64,000 nt of DNA. It comes from Carnobacterium gallinarum DSM 4847 (GTDB lineage Bacteria > Bacillota > Bacilli > Lactobacillales > Carnobacteriaceae). The stretch covers positions 930,001 to 994,000 of the forward strand of contig NZ_JQLU01000005.1 of NCBI RefSeq assembly GCF_000744375.1, read 5' to 3'. This document shows positions 8,298 to 16,889 of the stretch, in pieces. The stretch's first letter is position 1, and each line of letters opens with the position of its first letter. The notes under the pieces were generated by a model. That model saw nothing but the letters and a program-made list of their open reading frames with translations, had not been told where the DNA came from and ran no database searches. A program made the position numbers and the translations under genes.

Positions 8298-9314
8298 TTG
8301 GATAATCATTTATTTCTTACGGACAAAATTAAATTTATCTATTCAATAAAACATACTTTAAAAAGACTACATAAATGTGAAGATGCTAGAACTATTAAAC
8401 CATATAAATCTGTCCCAGAACTAATTACTCATTTAGAACAAGTTGAATGGAATCCATTAACTTTTACTGAACAAGAAAAAGAAATTGCTCTTCATTTTTT
8501 TACATATACTAACTATTATAATTTCTCTGTATACAGAAAGCACCTTCCTAGAGAACCTCATAAACAACATACTTTCTCTGATTGTTTAAAATTATATGAT
8601 TTTGATACTTTCTTGAGAGAAAATATCAACAAATTTACTGGTATAGTGGAACTAATGGTGCGAGCAACGTTAACTACTGAATTGTGTACCGCATACACTG
8701 GCGACTTTAACAAAGCTGACTTTTACTTAGATTTATCTATCTATCAAAGTAAAAATTTTGGTTCAAAAGTATTATCTACAATTTTTGAAAGAGTGAATAA
8801 CAGTAAATCTGAATCTATTTTACATCATCTAACGAATAAAAATGGACATATACCGTTCTGGGTTTTAGTTGAAGAGCTAACTTTTGGAGAACTATGTACC
8901 TTTTTTGAAGCTTTGACAAAAGAATACCGTACAGGCTGGCTTTTTAGAGCTTTTAGCAAGCAAGAAAGCAAACATTTGATTACTTGGTTTAACTCTTGTA
9001 GGTATATGAGAAATACCTGTGCTCATTATTCTAGAATATATGGTAGATATTTCACCTTTGCACCGCCAAAATACTTATTAAATGACCTAAGAAAAGCTGA
9101 AGTTAAAAAGAATCAAAATGAAACATTGTTTGCTAGGCTACTTGCAATAAAAAATATACTTGCTTACAGTATTTATACAGATCACGAAAAGTGGAATAAC
9201 TTTATAAAACAACTACGAGATGAAATTTCAGAGAAGGAAACTATCATCCGACTTGATAAAATGGGGTTTCCAATAAACTGGTATGACATGCTCTATTTTG
9301 AAAACTTTCACTAG
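8298..9314 (+). CDS. abiF: AbiF/Abi_2-family HEPN abortive-infection protein
   Basis: 338 residues, starting at TTG (8298) with AGGTGA seven bases before it; no nearby ATG gives as good a start. The N-terminal half holds the Abi_2 signature area YYNFSVYRKHL (residues about 73-83). A HEPN ribonuclease motif of the R-N-x3-H form, RNTCAH at residues 238-243, is followed by YSRIYGR. Abi_2 proteins such as AbiD and AbiF stop phage growth at the cost of the cell and are thought to cut RNA. The gene sits alone with its upstream small RNA between two sugar clusters and shares a terminator with lacD. It is more AT-rich than the flanking lac genes, in keeping with a mobile defence islet. Confidence 0.85.
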   Translation: MDNHLFLTDKIKFIYSIKHTLKRLHKCEDARTIKPYKSVPELITHLEQVEWNPLTFTEQEKEIALHFFTYTNYYNFSVYRKHLPREPHKQHTFSDCLKLYDFDTFLRENINKFTGIVELMVRATLTTELCTAYTGDFNKADFYLDLSIYQSKNFGSKVLSTIFERVNNSKSESILHHLTNKNGHIPFWVLVEELTFGELCTFFEALTKEYRTGWLFRAFSKQESKHLITWFNSCRYMRNTCAHYSRIYGRYFTFAPPKYLLNDLRKAEVKKNQNETLFARLLAIKNILAYSIYTDHEKWNNFIKQLRDEISEKETIIRLDKMGFPINWYDMLYFENFH

Positions 9315-9336
9315 CTTAAATTGTAATTTTATCTAA

Positions 9337-9381
9337 AAAAGCAGAACTCATTGAATTTATAGACATGAGTTCTGCTTTTAA
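9337..9381. terminator. Bidirectional terminator shared by abiF and lacD
   Basis: Inverted repeat AAAAGCAGAACTCAT (from 9337) / ATGAGTTCTGCTTTT (ending near 9379), with A and T runs on both sides, between converging genes. Confidence 0.88.
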
Positions 9382-9382
9382 T

Positions 9383-10372
9383 TTATCCAGAAACCTTACT
9401 ATACCAAGATTTTGCTGTTTGCTTCAATACATCATTCAACTCTCGGATATGCTGTGTTCCTACTGTTTGCAACCATTGTTGACCTGCCATCGTTCCTTCT
9501 TTAGCAAATGGAGCGACGCCATCTTTCCATGTTGCTCGGCCGCAAAGCACCCCATTAAAATCCGAGCCTGCTTGGCTAGCAAAGGTCAATGTTTTTTGAA
9601 ATAAAGTCGCGCTCACTCCGGCACTTAAGAAAATAAAAGGCAATTCCGTTGCCTCGCTCTGCTCTTTAAAATAAGCCGTAGCCTCTGCTTGAGTATACGC
9701 GATTTCTCCCTCACTATACCCTTCAACAAATTTCATATTTACTGGAACTTCAACTTTTAATACATCGACTTGATAACGTGATTTTGAAAATTCTCTCATC
9801 ATTTGAATCACTTTATGTGGCTTCACTTTAGCAAAGTCTAAGCTAGCAACATCTTCATTGGTTGCATCATACGAAACCAATTCAAGGAAAAAAGGAATAT
9901 CTTCTGCAGTACATTCTGAACCTAAACGTTCAATAAAAATATGCTTTTGCTCATTGATTTCTGATGCTTCATCATAATCATAGTACAGCAAAAATTTGAC
10001 TGCATCTGCTCCCGCCTCTTTAATCCGCTTCACCGACCACTCCGTTAGTAAGTCTGGCAAACGCCCTGGCTCTGAAGCATCGTACCCCGTCTTTTCATAA
10101 GCAATTAACAGTCCCGCATCGGAATCACGAACTTGTGCCGCTGGCAACCCATACTCAGGATCCAACAAAATCGCCGAAGCATATGGTGTTAATTCCTCTG
10201 AGACAAGCTTCTTAAACTGAATAATGCCAGTATCTCCAATATCTTGATGACTATCTACAGCAATCATTTTCTTTAATGAACCACGTTGATCTATTGCTAA
10301 CGCTCCAATAATTCCATTTTCATCCGATAGTCGTTTTAACGCTTTCATTTTCTCATTCGTTATAGTCAACAT
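9383..10372 (-). CDS. lacD: Tagatose-1,6-bisphosphate aldolase
   Basis: 329-residue class I aldolase that splits tagatose-1,6-bisphosphate into dihydroxyacetone phosphate and glyceraldehyde-3-phosphate, the last step of the tagatose-6-phosphate pathway. N-terminal motif [14 protein letters not shown] and the segments [24 protein letters not shown] and [11 protein letters not shown] are typical of LacD; the Schiff-base lysine is expected within LKVEVP. GGGGGAG precedes the ATG. Last gene of lacRABCD, 18 bp after lacC. Confidence 0.95.
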   Translation of the reverse strand: MLTITNEKMKALKRLSDENGIIGALAIDQRGSLKKMIAVDSHQDIGDTGIIQFKKLVSEELTPYASAILLDPEYGLPAAQVRDSDAGLLIAYEKTGYDASEPGRLPDLLTEWSVKRIKEAGADAVKFLLYYDYDEASEINEQKHIFIERLGSECTAEDIPFFLELVSYDATNEDVASLDFAKVKPHKVIQMMREFSKSRYQVDVLKVEVPVNMKFVEGYSEGEIAYTQAEATAYFKEQSEATELPFIFLSAGVSATLFQKTLTFASQAGSDFNGVLCGRATWKDGVAPFAKEGTMAGQQWLQTVGTQHIRELNDVLKQTAKSWYSKVSG

Positions 10373-10390
10373 CTTTTCTCCCCCTGAAAT

Positions 10391-11332
10391 TTAAGTCATT
10401 TTTATAACTTTAACTTGAGCAAAATAGTCATTAAATTGAGTTCCATCTATCGAACCGGTTTCAACTTCTAACGTATTTAGAATACCTGTTGTCATAGCTG
10501 TTTTAATCACAGAAATTGGATCTTCTTGCTTCGCCAACGCTACAGCCAATCCCGCAACTGTCGCATCGCCTGAGCCCACTGGATTTACAGCAGTAATCTT
10601 AGGAATTTCAACTTGATAAAACGTTTCCTCATACTTTACAAATGCACCTGCCGCACCTAAAGACACAACAATCCATGGTATTCCTGCAAAAAGTGACTCT
10701 GAAAGTACTGCTTGTAATTCCTTCGGATCGTCACTTAGCGTTCGTCCCATAAGCTGACTTAACTCACTTTGATTCGGTTTAATTAGCGTCGGTTTTTCTG
10801 AATTTAATAGAATTTTTTCTAAAGGTTCCCCTGAGCAATCTAACAGAATCGGCACATCTTCTCCTTGAGCAATCGCAACTAATTGTTGATATAATGCCGA
10901 ATTTAATCCTGTTGGCAAACTTCCAGAAACCGTTATCATTTCTACTGTTTCTTCTTTTAACAAGTGAGTAAACTTAGTCAAAAAATCCGTTGCTTCTTGT
11001 TCAGATAAGGTTGGGCCTGATTCTAATATTTCTGTCTGTTGCCCATCATGTAAAATAGCAATACAATTTCTTGATTCTTGTGATATCTTCAAAAAATGAC
11101 TGGGAATATCAATCTTTTCTAGTTCATTTTCAATAAATTCACCGATGGTTCCACCTAAAATGCCACTTAATCCAACTGGATAGTCTAATAATTTAATGAC
11201 TCGTGCTACGTTTAATCCTTTTCCCCCAGCTGTTTTTCTAGTATCTGTTACCCGATTAACGTCATTTAAAACAAATTTTTCTAGCGGATACGAAATATCT
11301 ACAGATGGATTCATTGTTATTGTTAAAATCAT
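10391..11332 (-). CDS. lacC: Tagatose-6-phosphate kinase
   Basis: 313-residue PfkB-family kinase that makes tagatose-1,6-bisphosphate. The start chosen is ATG at 11332 (MILTITMNPSVDISY) because AGGAG lies just upstream and PfkB kinases of this group begin there; an earlier in-frame ATG would run into lacB. Motifs are GGKGLNVARV near residue 40 and the catalytic NPVGSGDATVAG near residue 250. It lies between lacB and lacD. A second, similar PfkB kinase is encoded at 49231-50163 in another pathway. Confidence 0.95.
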   Translation of the reverse strand: MILTITMNPSVDISYPLEKFVLNDVNRVTDTRKTAGGKGLNVARVIKLLDYPVGLSGILGGTIGEFIENELEKIDIPSHFLKISQESRNCIAILHDGQQTEILESGPTLSEQEATDFLTKFTHLLKEETVEMITVSGSLPTGLNSALYQQLVAIAQGEDVPILLDCSGEPLEKILLNSEKPTLIKPNQSELSQLMGRTLSDDPKELQAVLSESLFAGIPWIVVSLGAAGAFVKYEETFYQVEIPKITAVNPVGSGDATVAGLAVALAKQEDPISVIKTAMTTGILNTLEVETGSIDGTQFNDYFAQVKVIKMT

Positions 11333-11352
11333 TTTTTCACTCCTATTGCTGG

Positions 11353-11880
11353 CTAATCGTGGTATTCGCCACGGTCCCATTTTTCTATAAATTCATCAAA
11401 GAACTCTGAATGATTCGTTTGCGTATCTTCCGTTTTTTCAAGTGCCATTAATTTTTCTAGGATTGCTTCTTTTTCTGGAGTTGGTTGATATTCAGCAGCT
11501 AAAAACGCATCAATAATTGAAAAAATCAAATGCTCCCCCGTAATTTTCCCACCAAATCCTATGACATTTGCATTCAGTTCTTCAACAGAATAAGTCGCTG
11601 TCGTTGTATCGCGAGCCAGTGCAGCCCTAGCCCCAAAAACCTTATTAACCGCTGTCGTAATTCCAACACCCGTACCACAAATCACAATTCCCCGATCTGC
11701 TTTTCCGGTGGTAACTGCTTCGGCAACTTTTTTTCCAAAAATTGGATAGTGGGTTCTTGTAAAATCATATGTCCCAAAATCTAAAACTGTGTGCCCTTGA
11801 GTTTTTAAATAATCAGATACCGCAATTTTAGTGTCTGTTACAATGTGGTCACAACCTAATGAAATAATCATCACTTTCAC
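11353..11880 (-). CDS. lacB: Galactose-6-phosphate isomerase subunit LacB
   Basis: 175-residue subunit of the LacAB isomerase that converts galactose-6-phosphate into tagatose-6-phosphate. RpiB/LacAB fold: N-terminal [25 protein letters not shown] near residue 90 and the tail [11 protein letters not shown], typical of LacB. Seventeen bases downstream of lacA on the same mRNA. LacA and LacB are both needed for activity in known systems. Confidence 0.95.
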   Translation of the reverse strand: MKVMIISLGCDHIVTDTKIAVSDYLKTQGHTVLDFGTYDFTRTHYPIFGKKVAEAVTTGKADRGIVICGTGVGITTAVNKVFGARAALARDTTTATYSVEELNANVIGFGGKITGEHLIFSIIDAFLAAEYQPTPEKEAILEKLMALEKTEDTQTNHSEFFDEFIEKWDRGEYHD

Positions 11881-11896
11881 TCCTAAATTTCAAATT

Positions 11897-12325
11897 TTAT
11901 AACATTTTATTCAACATATCTACTCGAACTTGATGTCTTCCAGCTGCATAATGCGTTTCTACAAAAGCTTTTGCACAAGCTTTTGCTAAGTCTGACCCAA
12001 CGATTTCTGCTCCCATCACAATCACTCGTGCGCCATTGTGTTCTCTTGTCATTTTAGCTGAATGCTCATCAGATACTTCTGCAGCCACAACTCCTTTAAT
12101 CTTACTGGCAGCTATAAATGAACCAGCACCGGTACGATCGAATAAAATTCCTAACTCTCCTTCTTGATTTATTAACCCTGTTGTCACCGCCACCGTTGAA
12201 TCAACAAAATCCGTTGCTCCAAGAAGTGTCTTGTCGATTACCTCATAGCCTAATGCACTTAAATAATCCTTCACTTCATTTTTTAAATCCAGTCCACTTT
12301 GATCTGATCCGATTAAAATGTTCAT
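11897..12325 (-). CDS. lacA: Galactose-6-phosphate isomerase subunit LacA
   Basis: 142-residue partner of LacB with the same RpiB-like fold: IGSDQSGLDLKNEVKDYLSA at the N-terminus, GILFDRTGAGSFIAASK in the middle. GGAGGG precedes the ATG. First catabolic gene after lacR, 23 bp away. Confidence 0.95.
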   Translation of the reverse strand: MNILIGSDQSGLDLKNEVKDYLSALGYEVIDKTLLGATDFVDSTVAVTTGLINQEGELGILFDRTGAGSFIAASKIKGVVAAEVSDEHSAKMTREHNGARVIVMGAEIVGSDLAKACAKAFVETHYAAGRHQVRVDMLNKML

Positions 12326-12348
12326 ATAATTCCCTCCAGTTAGATTTA

Positions 12349-13116
12349 TTATTTTTCAGTTAATACGTTAGTAAAGGTGTGATACATGTTTTTGACATCT
12401 GGATTTACTCCATCGTCTGTGATCAGTGCCGTTATTTCATCTAAACAATAAAAACGATAAAAATCTTCTTGGTTTAATTTGTGATGATCTGCAACAATAT
12501 ACTTCTCATTAGCGTTATCTAAAACTAAGCTTTGTGTTACTCCTTCCTCCTCACTAGAAGTTGTGATGTTATTTTGAAAAACACCATTCGTTCCAATAAA
12601 AGCTTTTTTAACGCGGATTTTATTCAAGGTCTCATTTGCAAAGCTACCTATAAAAGCTCCTGTTCGCGAACGATAGGTTCCACCAATTAAAATCAGTTCA
12701 AAGCGATCATCTCCAACAAAACGATTAAAAACATGAATCGAATTTGTAATAATCTTGGCAAATGAAATCTCTAAATAATCATAAACAAATTCAAGAGTCG
12801 TTCCTGGACCTAGAAAAACTGTATCTCCATCTACAATTAAATGTGCAATAATCTCTGCAACTTTTTTCTTTTCTTCAATATGAATCTCTTGCTTTTCTAA
12901 ATGAGACAATTCACGATCATTTAAACTTTCTATTTTCTTAGCTCCACCATGAATACGTTGAACTAAACCTTGCTCTTCTAATATTTGTAGGTCCCGTCTC
13001 ACAGTCATTTCAGTTACTCCTAGTAAATCTGTAATATCTGAAACCTTTATAATTCCTTTAGTTTCTATTAATGCTACAATTTTTTCTAACCGCTCATCTT
13101 TTAGCAAATAGCTCAC
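12349..13116 (-). CDS. lacR: Lactose PTS operon repressor, DeoR family
   Basis: 255 residues with an N-terminal DeoR helix-turn-helix (IKVSDITDLLGVTEMTVRRDLQILEEQG, residues about 19-46; shown here in parts) and a DeoRC sugar-phosphate sensor domain (VFLGPGTTLEFVYDYL, IGTNGVF). In known lac systems tagatose-6-phosphate lifts repression. The frame opens at GTG 13116, but AGAGG lies too close to it; TTG at 13107 with GAGGTGAG four bases upstream is an equally good start. A candidate promoter, TTGACA at 13187-13192 with TAAATT 17 bp on, reads into it. Divergent from lacFEG. Confidence 0.92.
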   Translation of the reverse strand: MSYLLKDERLEKIVALIETKGIIKVSDITDLLGVTEMTVRRDLQILEEQGLVQRIHGGAKKIESLNDRELSHLEKQEIHIEEKKKVAEIIAHLIVDGDTVFLGPGTTLEFVYDYLEISFAKIITNSIHVFNRFVGDDRFELILIGGTYRSRTGAFIGSFANETLNKIRVKKAFIGTNGVFQNNITTSSEEEGVTQSLVLDNANEKYIVADHHKLNQEDFYRFYCLDEITALITDDGVNPDVKNMYHTFTNVLTEK

Positions 13117-13122
13117 CTCTGT

Positions 13123-13142
13123 ACATTTTTGTTACAAAATGT
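13123..13142. promoter_or_regulatory. Candidate LacR operator
   Basis: Inverted repeat ACATTTT / AAAATGT with a six-base spacer, between the lacR promoter area and the lacR start. DeoR repressors bind AT-rich dyads of this shape. Related ACATTT words recur at 13173 and 13329 in the same intergenic region. Confidence 0.5.
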
Positions 13143-13253
13143 TCGTTTTTGTTTTATAATTGAAATTTATCATACATTTTTTTCTGTGTCAATAGAAGAT
13201 GTTGCTACTCTATTATTCTAAAATAGCTATTTAACTTTATTAAGATAAAACCA

Positions 13254-13282
13254 TTGACATTACAAACGCTTACATTTATGAT
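13254..13282 (+). promoter_or_regulatory. Promoter of lacFEG
   Basis: TTGACA (13254-13259), 17-bp spacer, TATGAT (13277-13282). The spacer contains the cre-like box. The 5' untranslated leader to lacF is about 100 bases. Confidence 0.75.
13261..13274 (+). promoter_or_regulatory. cre-like box in lacFEG promoter
   Basis: TACAAACGCTTACA departs from the cre consensus at two positions and lies between the -35 and -10 boxes, where CcpA binding would exclude RNA polymerase. Confidence 0.45.
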
Positions 13283-13391
13283 GATTGCAAAGGGACAAAA
13301 TAAAACATTTTCGATAACAAAAAAACATTTATACTCTTTTAATTTAAAAAAAAATAACAATTACGTTTCAAAAAGAGAAAGGATGATACTC

Positions 13392-13706
13392 ATGGGAATG
13401 TCAAAAGAAGAAACAGGAATGGTTGGATTTGAAATTGTTGCGTTTGCTGGAGAAGCTCGTTCCAAATTAATTTTAGCTTTAGATGAAGCTGAAAAAAAGA
13501 ATTTTGTTAAGGCCGATGAATTAATGGCAGAAGCGAATGCAAGTTTAATTGAAGCGCATAAGTCTCAAACACAGATGCTAGCTGCTGAAGCTCGAGGAGA
13601 GACGATGGAAATCGGATTTATTATGGTTCATGCGCAAGATCACTTAATGACAACGATGTTATTGAGAGATGTGATGAAGCATTTAATTAACGTGTATCGT
13701 AATTAA
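13392..13706 (+). CDS. lacF: Lactose-specific PTS enzyme IIA
   Basis: 104 residues. The start chosen is ATG at 13392 (MGMSKEETG) with AAAGGA eight bases upstream; longer frames from 13254 overlap the promoter. All-helical Lac-family IIA: GFEIVAFAGEARSK near the N-terminus and the active-site stretch VHAQDHLMTTMLLRD, with H80 as phosphate acceptor and D83 as probable metal ligand by analogy to LacF of Lactococcus. It passes phosphate from HPr to the IIB domain of LacE. Confidence 0.95.
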   Translation: MGMSKEETGMVGFEIVAFAGEARSKLILALDEAEKKNFVKADELMAEANASLIEAHKSQTQMLAAEARGETMEIGFIMVHAQDHLMTTMLLRDVMKHLINVYRN

Positions 13707-13761
13707 TTTTGGCTATCTACTTGATTGATAGACTCATTTTATGTATCTGGAGGGATAAAGA

Positions 13762-15438
13762 ATGAACGGATTAATTAAACAAATCGAAAAAATGAAACCC
13801 ACTTTTGAAAAAATGTCAAACAATCCTTATTTACGGGCGATTCGGGATGGATTTATTAGTTTAATTCCAGTTATTTTATTTTCAAGTTTCTTTCTATTAG
13901 TGGCTTATGTTCCCAATATTTTCCAATTTTATTGGAGCCCTGAAATAGAAGCCATCTTAATGAAGGCTTATAATTTTTCAATGGGAATTCTTGGTTTACT
14001 GATGTCTGCTACAATTGCTAAAAGTTTAACGGATAATTTTAATGGAAAGTTGCCTAAAACAAATCAAATCAACACCGTCTCTACGATGATTGCTGCTATT
14101 ATCGGCTTTTTATTAATTGGAGTGGATGGAATCGACGGTGGAATTTCAACGGCTTTTACAGGCACTAAAGGTCTATTAACTTCCTTTGTAGTCGGTTTTA
14201 TTGTGCCGAACGTTTATCGTTTTTGTGTAAAAAATAATATTACTATCAAAATGCCAGAGGAAGTTCCTAGCAATATCTCCCAAACCTTTAAAGATTTAAT
14301 TCCAATTACTATTTCAACTGTCTTTTTCTGGTTATTTGATTTAACTTTTAGAAGTGTTGCTCAAACCAGTTTCTCTGCATGGATTATTGATATTTTCCAA
14401 CCAATTTTCTCAGCTGCAGACGGTTATCCTGGGTTAGCTTTAATCTTTGGAGCAATGGCTTTCTTCTGGTTTATCGGAATTCACGGACCTTCTATTGTTG
14501 AACCAGCTGTTTCTGCGATTTATATTACCAATGTTGAATTAAACTTTAATAACTTCCAAAATGGTGAACATGCAACTAATGTGCTCTCACAAGGGACACA
14601 ATATTTCGTTGCAACTCTTGGCGGAACTGGGGCTACACTGATTATTACGTTAATGTTTGCTTTCTTAGCTCGCTCCAAGCAACTAAAATCTATCGGACGC
14701 GCTTCTTCTGTTCCCGTATTATTTGGAGTAAACGAACCTATTTTATTTGGTGCACCAATTGTTTTAAATCCGGTCTTCTTTATTCCTTTTATTCTTGCAC
14801 CGATTGTCAATGTTTGGCTTTTGAAATTCTTTATTGATGGTTTAGGCATGAATGGTTTTATCTACAATTTACCATGGACTACGCCAGGACCAATCGGACT
14901 CTTCATGGGAACCGGTTTTGCACCTTTAGCTGCTGTTCTAGTTCTCGTTTTACTTGCAGTTGATTTTGCGATTTACTATCCGTTCTTTAAAGTCTATGAT
15001 AGAGAACTGTTGGCAGAAGAAGCTGAAAAGGAACTAGCAATTGAAGCTGGGATTATCGCGCCAACCAATAACGACGAACTAAATCCTATTGAACCTGCAC
15101 TACAAACTGTAACGGTTACGGATGAAAAAAATGTCCTCGTTCTTTGTGCAAATGGTGCCACTAGTGGAATGCTAGCTAATGCGATTGCCAAAGGAGCCAC
15201 AGCAGAAAATCTACCAGTAAAAACAACTGCAATGGCCTATGGACAACACAAAGATTTAATTAGTGAATTTGATTTAATCATCCTGGCACCGCAAATGGCT
15301 TCAATGTTAGGCGAGCTAGAAAATGATGTTTCTAGCTATAAAACTAAAGCCGTTTCGACTACTGGAGCTGAATACGTTGCATTAGCACGGGATCCAGAAA
15401 AAGCCTTGCACTTCGCTTTATCAGCGATTCAATCATAA
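13762..15438 (+). CDS. lacE: Lactose-specific PTS enzyme IICB
   Basis: 558 residues. The N-terminal part (about 1-430) is the membrane IIC transporter of the lactose/cellobiose family; GIHGPSIVEPA and FGVNEPILFGAPI are its conserved loops. The C-terminal part (about 450-558) is the cytosolic IIB domain with phosphocysteine C462 in VLVLCANGATSGMLA. It imports lactose as lactose-6-phosphate. GGAGG precedes the ATG, 55 bp after lacF. Confidence 0.95.
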   Translation: MNGLIKQIEKMKPTFEKMSNNPYLRAIRDGFISLIPVILFSSFFLLVAYVPNIFQFYWSPEIEAILMKAYNFSMGILGLLMSATIAKSLTDNFNGKLPKTNQINTVSTMIAAIIGFLLIGVDGIDGGISTAFTGTKGLLTSFVVGFIVPNVYRFCVKNNITIKMPEEVPSNISQTFKDLIPITISTVFFWLFDLTFRSVAQTSFSAWIIDIFQPIFSAADGYPGLALIFGAMAFFWFIGIHGPSIVEPAVSAIYITNVELNFNNFQNGEHATNVLSQGTQYFVATLGGTGATLIITLMFAFLARSKQLKSIGRASSVPVLFGVNEPILFGAPIVLNPVFFIPFILAPIVNVWLLKFFIDGLGMNGFIYNLPWTTPGPIGLFMGTGFAPLAAVLVLVLLAVDFAIYYPFFKVYDRELLAEEAEKELAIEAGIIAPTNNDELNPIEPALQTVTVTDEKNVLVLCANGATSGMLANAIAKGATAENLPVKTTAMAYGQHKDLISEFDLIILAPQMASMLGELENDVSSYKTKAVSTTGAEYVALARDPEKALHFALSAIQS

Positions 15439-15456
15439 AAAGGAGTTGTTTCATCT

Positions 15457-16863
15457 ATGGAATTGAACTTGCCACAAGACTTTATCTTAGGGGCAGCCAC
15501 AGCTGCCTATCAAGCCGAAGGCGCTCTTAATGAAGGTAGAAAAGGCAAAACTTACTGGGATGCTTATCTAGCCAAGCAAGGTATTTTCGACCCTAGCACT
15601 GCCAGTGATTTTTATCATCAATACCCTCATGATTTAGCCTTAGCTCGTGAATTTGGACTAAACGGCATCCGAATTTCAATTGCTTGGTCACGTATTTTTC
15701 CAGCTGGAACTGGTGAAATAAACCCAGAAGGCATTGCTTTTTACCACCAATTAATTGATAGCTGTCTTGCTAATGGCGTGGAACCTTTTGTTACTTTGCA
15801 TCATTTTGATACACCTGAGCCACTTTTCCTTGAAGGAGACTGGTTGAATCGGGAAAATCTGAATCATTTTGTAGCATTTGCTAAAGTTTGTTTTGAAGAA
15901 TATGGTCATAAAGTCAAAAAATGGATTACCATTAATGAACCGTGGTCCGTGGTTGCGGGACAGTATATTATCGGTCATTTCCCACCAAATATTCACTACG
16001 ATATTCCTAAAGCCGTGCAAGCTATGCACCACATGATGGTAGCACATGCTAAGGTAGTGGAACTTTATAAAAGCCTTAAGCTTTCTGGTGAAATTGGGAT
16101 TGTGCATATCCTGGAGTCAAAATACCCAATTAGTTCCAATGAAGCCGATCAACAAGCAGCTTATCTTGAGGATTTAATCGCAAATCGTTTTATGTTAGAT
16201 GCGACTTTTAAAGGAAATTATGAACCTGAAACCTTAAAAAACATCAATGACATTGTTCAGAAGAATAACGGAGAATTAGTGATTGAAGCGGAAGATTTAG
16301 TTTTACTCGCTAGTGCTGCAAAACTGAATGATTTTCTTGGAGTAAATTATTATGCCAGCCACTTTTTAAAAGCCTATCGAGGTGAAAGCCAGATTCAGCA
16401 TAATGGTACTGGCGAAAAAGGCAGCTCCATCTTTGCCTTAAAAGGAGTCGGTCAACGCGTGACGAATCCAGCAATTCCAACAACTGATTGGGATTGGCCG
16501 ATCTATCCACAGGGCTTGACGGATATGTTGATTCGGATTAAACAGGATTATCCGAATTATCAAACCCTCTATGTAACTGAAAATGGGATGGGGTATAAGG
16601 ATGAGCTAATCGCTGGTACCGTTGATGATACTCCGAGAATTGAGTATATTCAACAACATTTAGGCGCTATCTCAACAGCTATTAACGCTGGTGTCAACGT
16701 AAAAGGCTACTTCTTATGGTCATTGATGGATGTCTTTTCTTGGACAAATGGATACAACAAACGTTACGGCTTGTTGTATGTTGATTTTGCTACACAAGAA
16801 CGTTTCCCAAAAAAGAGCGCTTATTGGTTCAAAGAATTAGCTGATACAAAAAAGCGACTGTGA
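15457..16863 (+). CDS. lacG: 6-phospho-beta-galactosidase (GH1)
   Basis: 468 residues, the normal LacG length. It hydrolyses lactose-6-phosphate to glucose and galactose-6-phosphate, which feeds LacAB. Acid/base E161 in TINEPW, nucleophile in YVTENGMG near residue 376, and the phosphate-binding segment SLMDVFSWTNGYNKRYG that marks 6-phospho enzymes rather than plain beta-glucosidases. AAAAGGAG precedes the ATG, 18 bp after lacE. Confidence 0.95.
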   Translation: MELNLPQDFILGAATAAYQAEGALNEGRKGKTYWDAYLAKQGIFDPSTASDFYHQYPHDLALAREFGLNGIRISIAWSRIFPAGTGEINPEGIAFYHQLIDSCLANGVEPFVTLHHFDTPEPLFLEGDWLNRENLNHFVAFAKVCFEEYGHKVKKWITINEPWSVVAGQYIIGHFPPNIHYDIPKAVQAMHHMMVAHAKVVELYKSLKLSGEIGIVHILESKYPISSNEADQQAAYLEDLIANRFMLDATFKGNYEPETLKNINDIVQKNNGELVIEAEDLVLLASAAKLNDFLGVNYYASHFLKAYRGESQIQHNGTGEKGSSIFALKGVGQRVTNPAIPTTDWDWPIYPQGLTDMLIRIKQDYPNYQTLYVTENGMGYKDELIAGTVDDTPRIEYIQQHLGAISTAINAGVNVKGYFLWSLMDVFSWTNGYNKRYGLLYVDFATQERFPKKSAYWFKELADTKKRL

Positions 16864-16886
16864 AAAACACACACAGTCGCTTTTTT
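16848..16886. terminator. Bidirectional terminator between lacG and GH3 gene
   Basis: AAAAAAGCGACTGTG / CACAGTCGCTTTTTT around a nine-base loop. It overlaps the last codons of lacG and serves the converging GH3 gene as well. Confidence 0.9.
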
Positions 16887-16889
16887 TGA

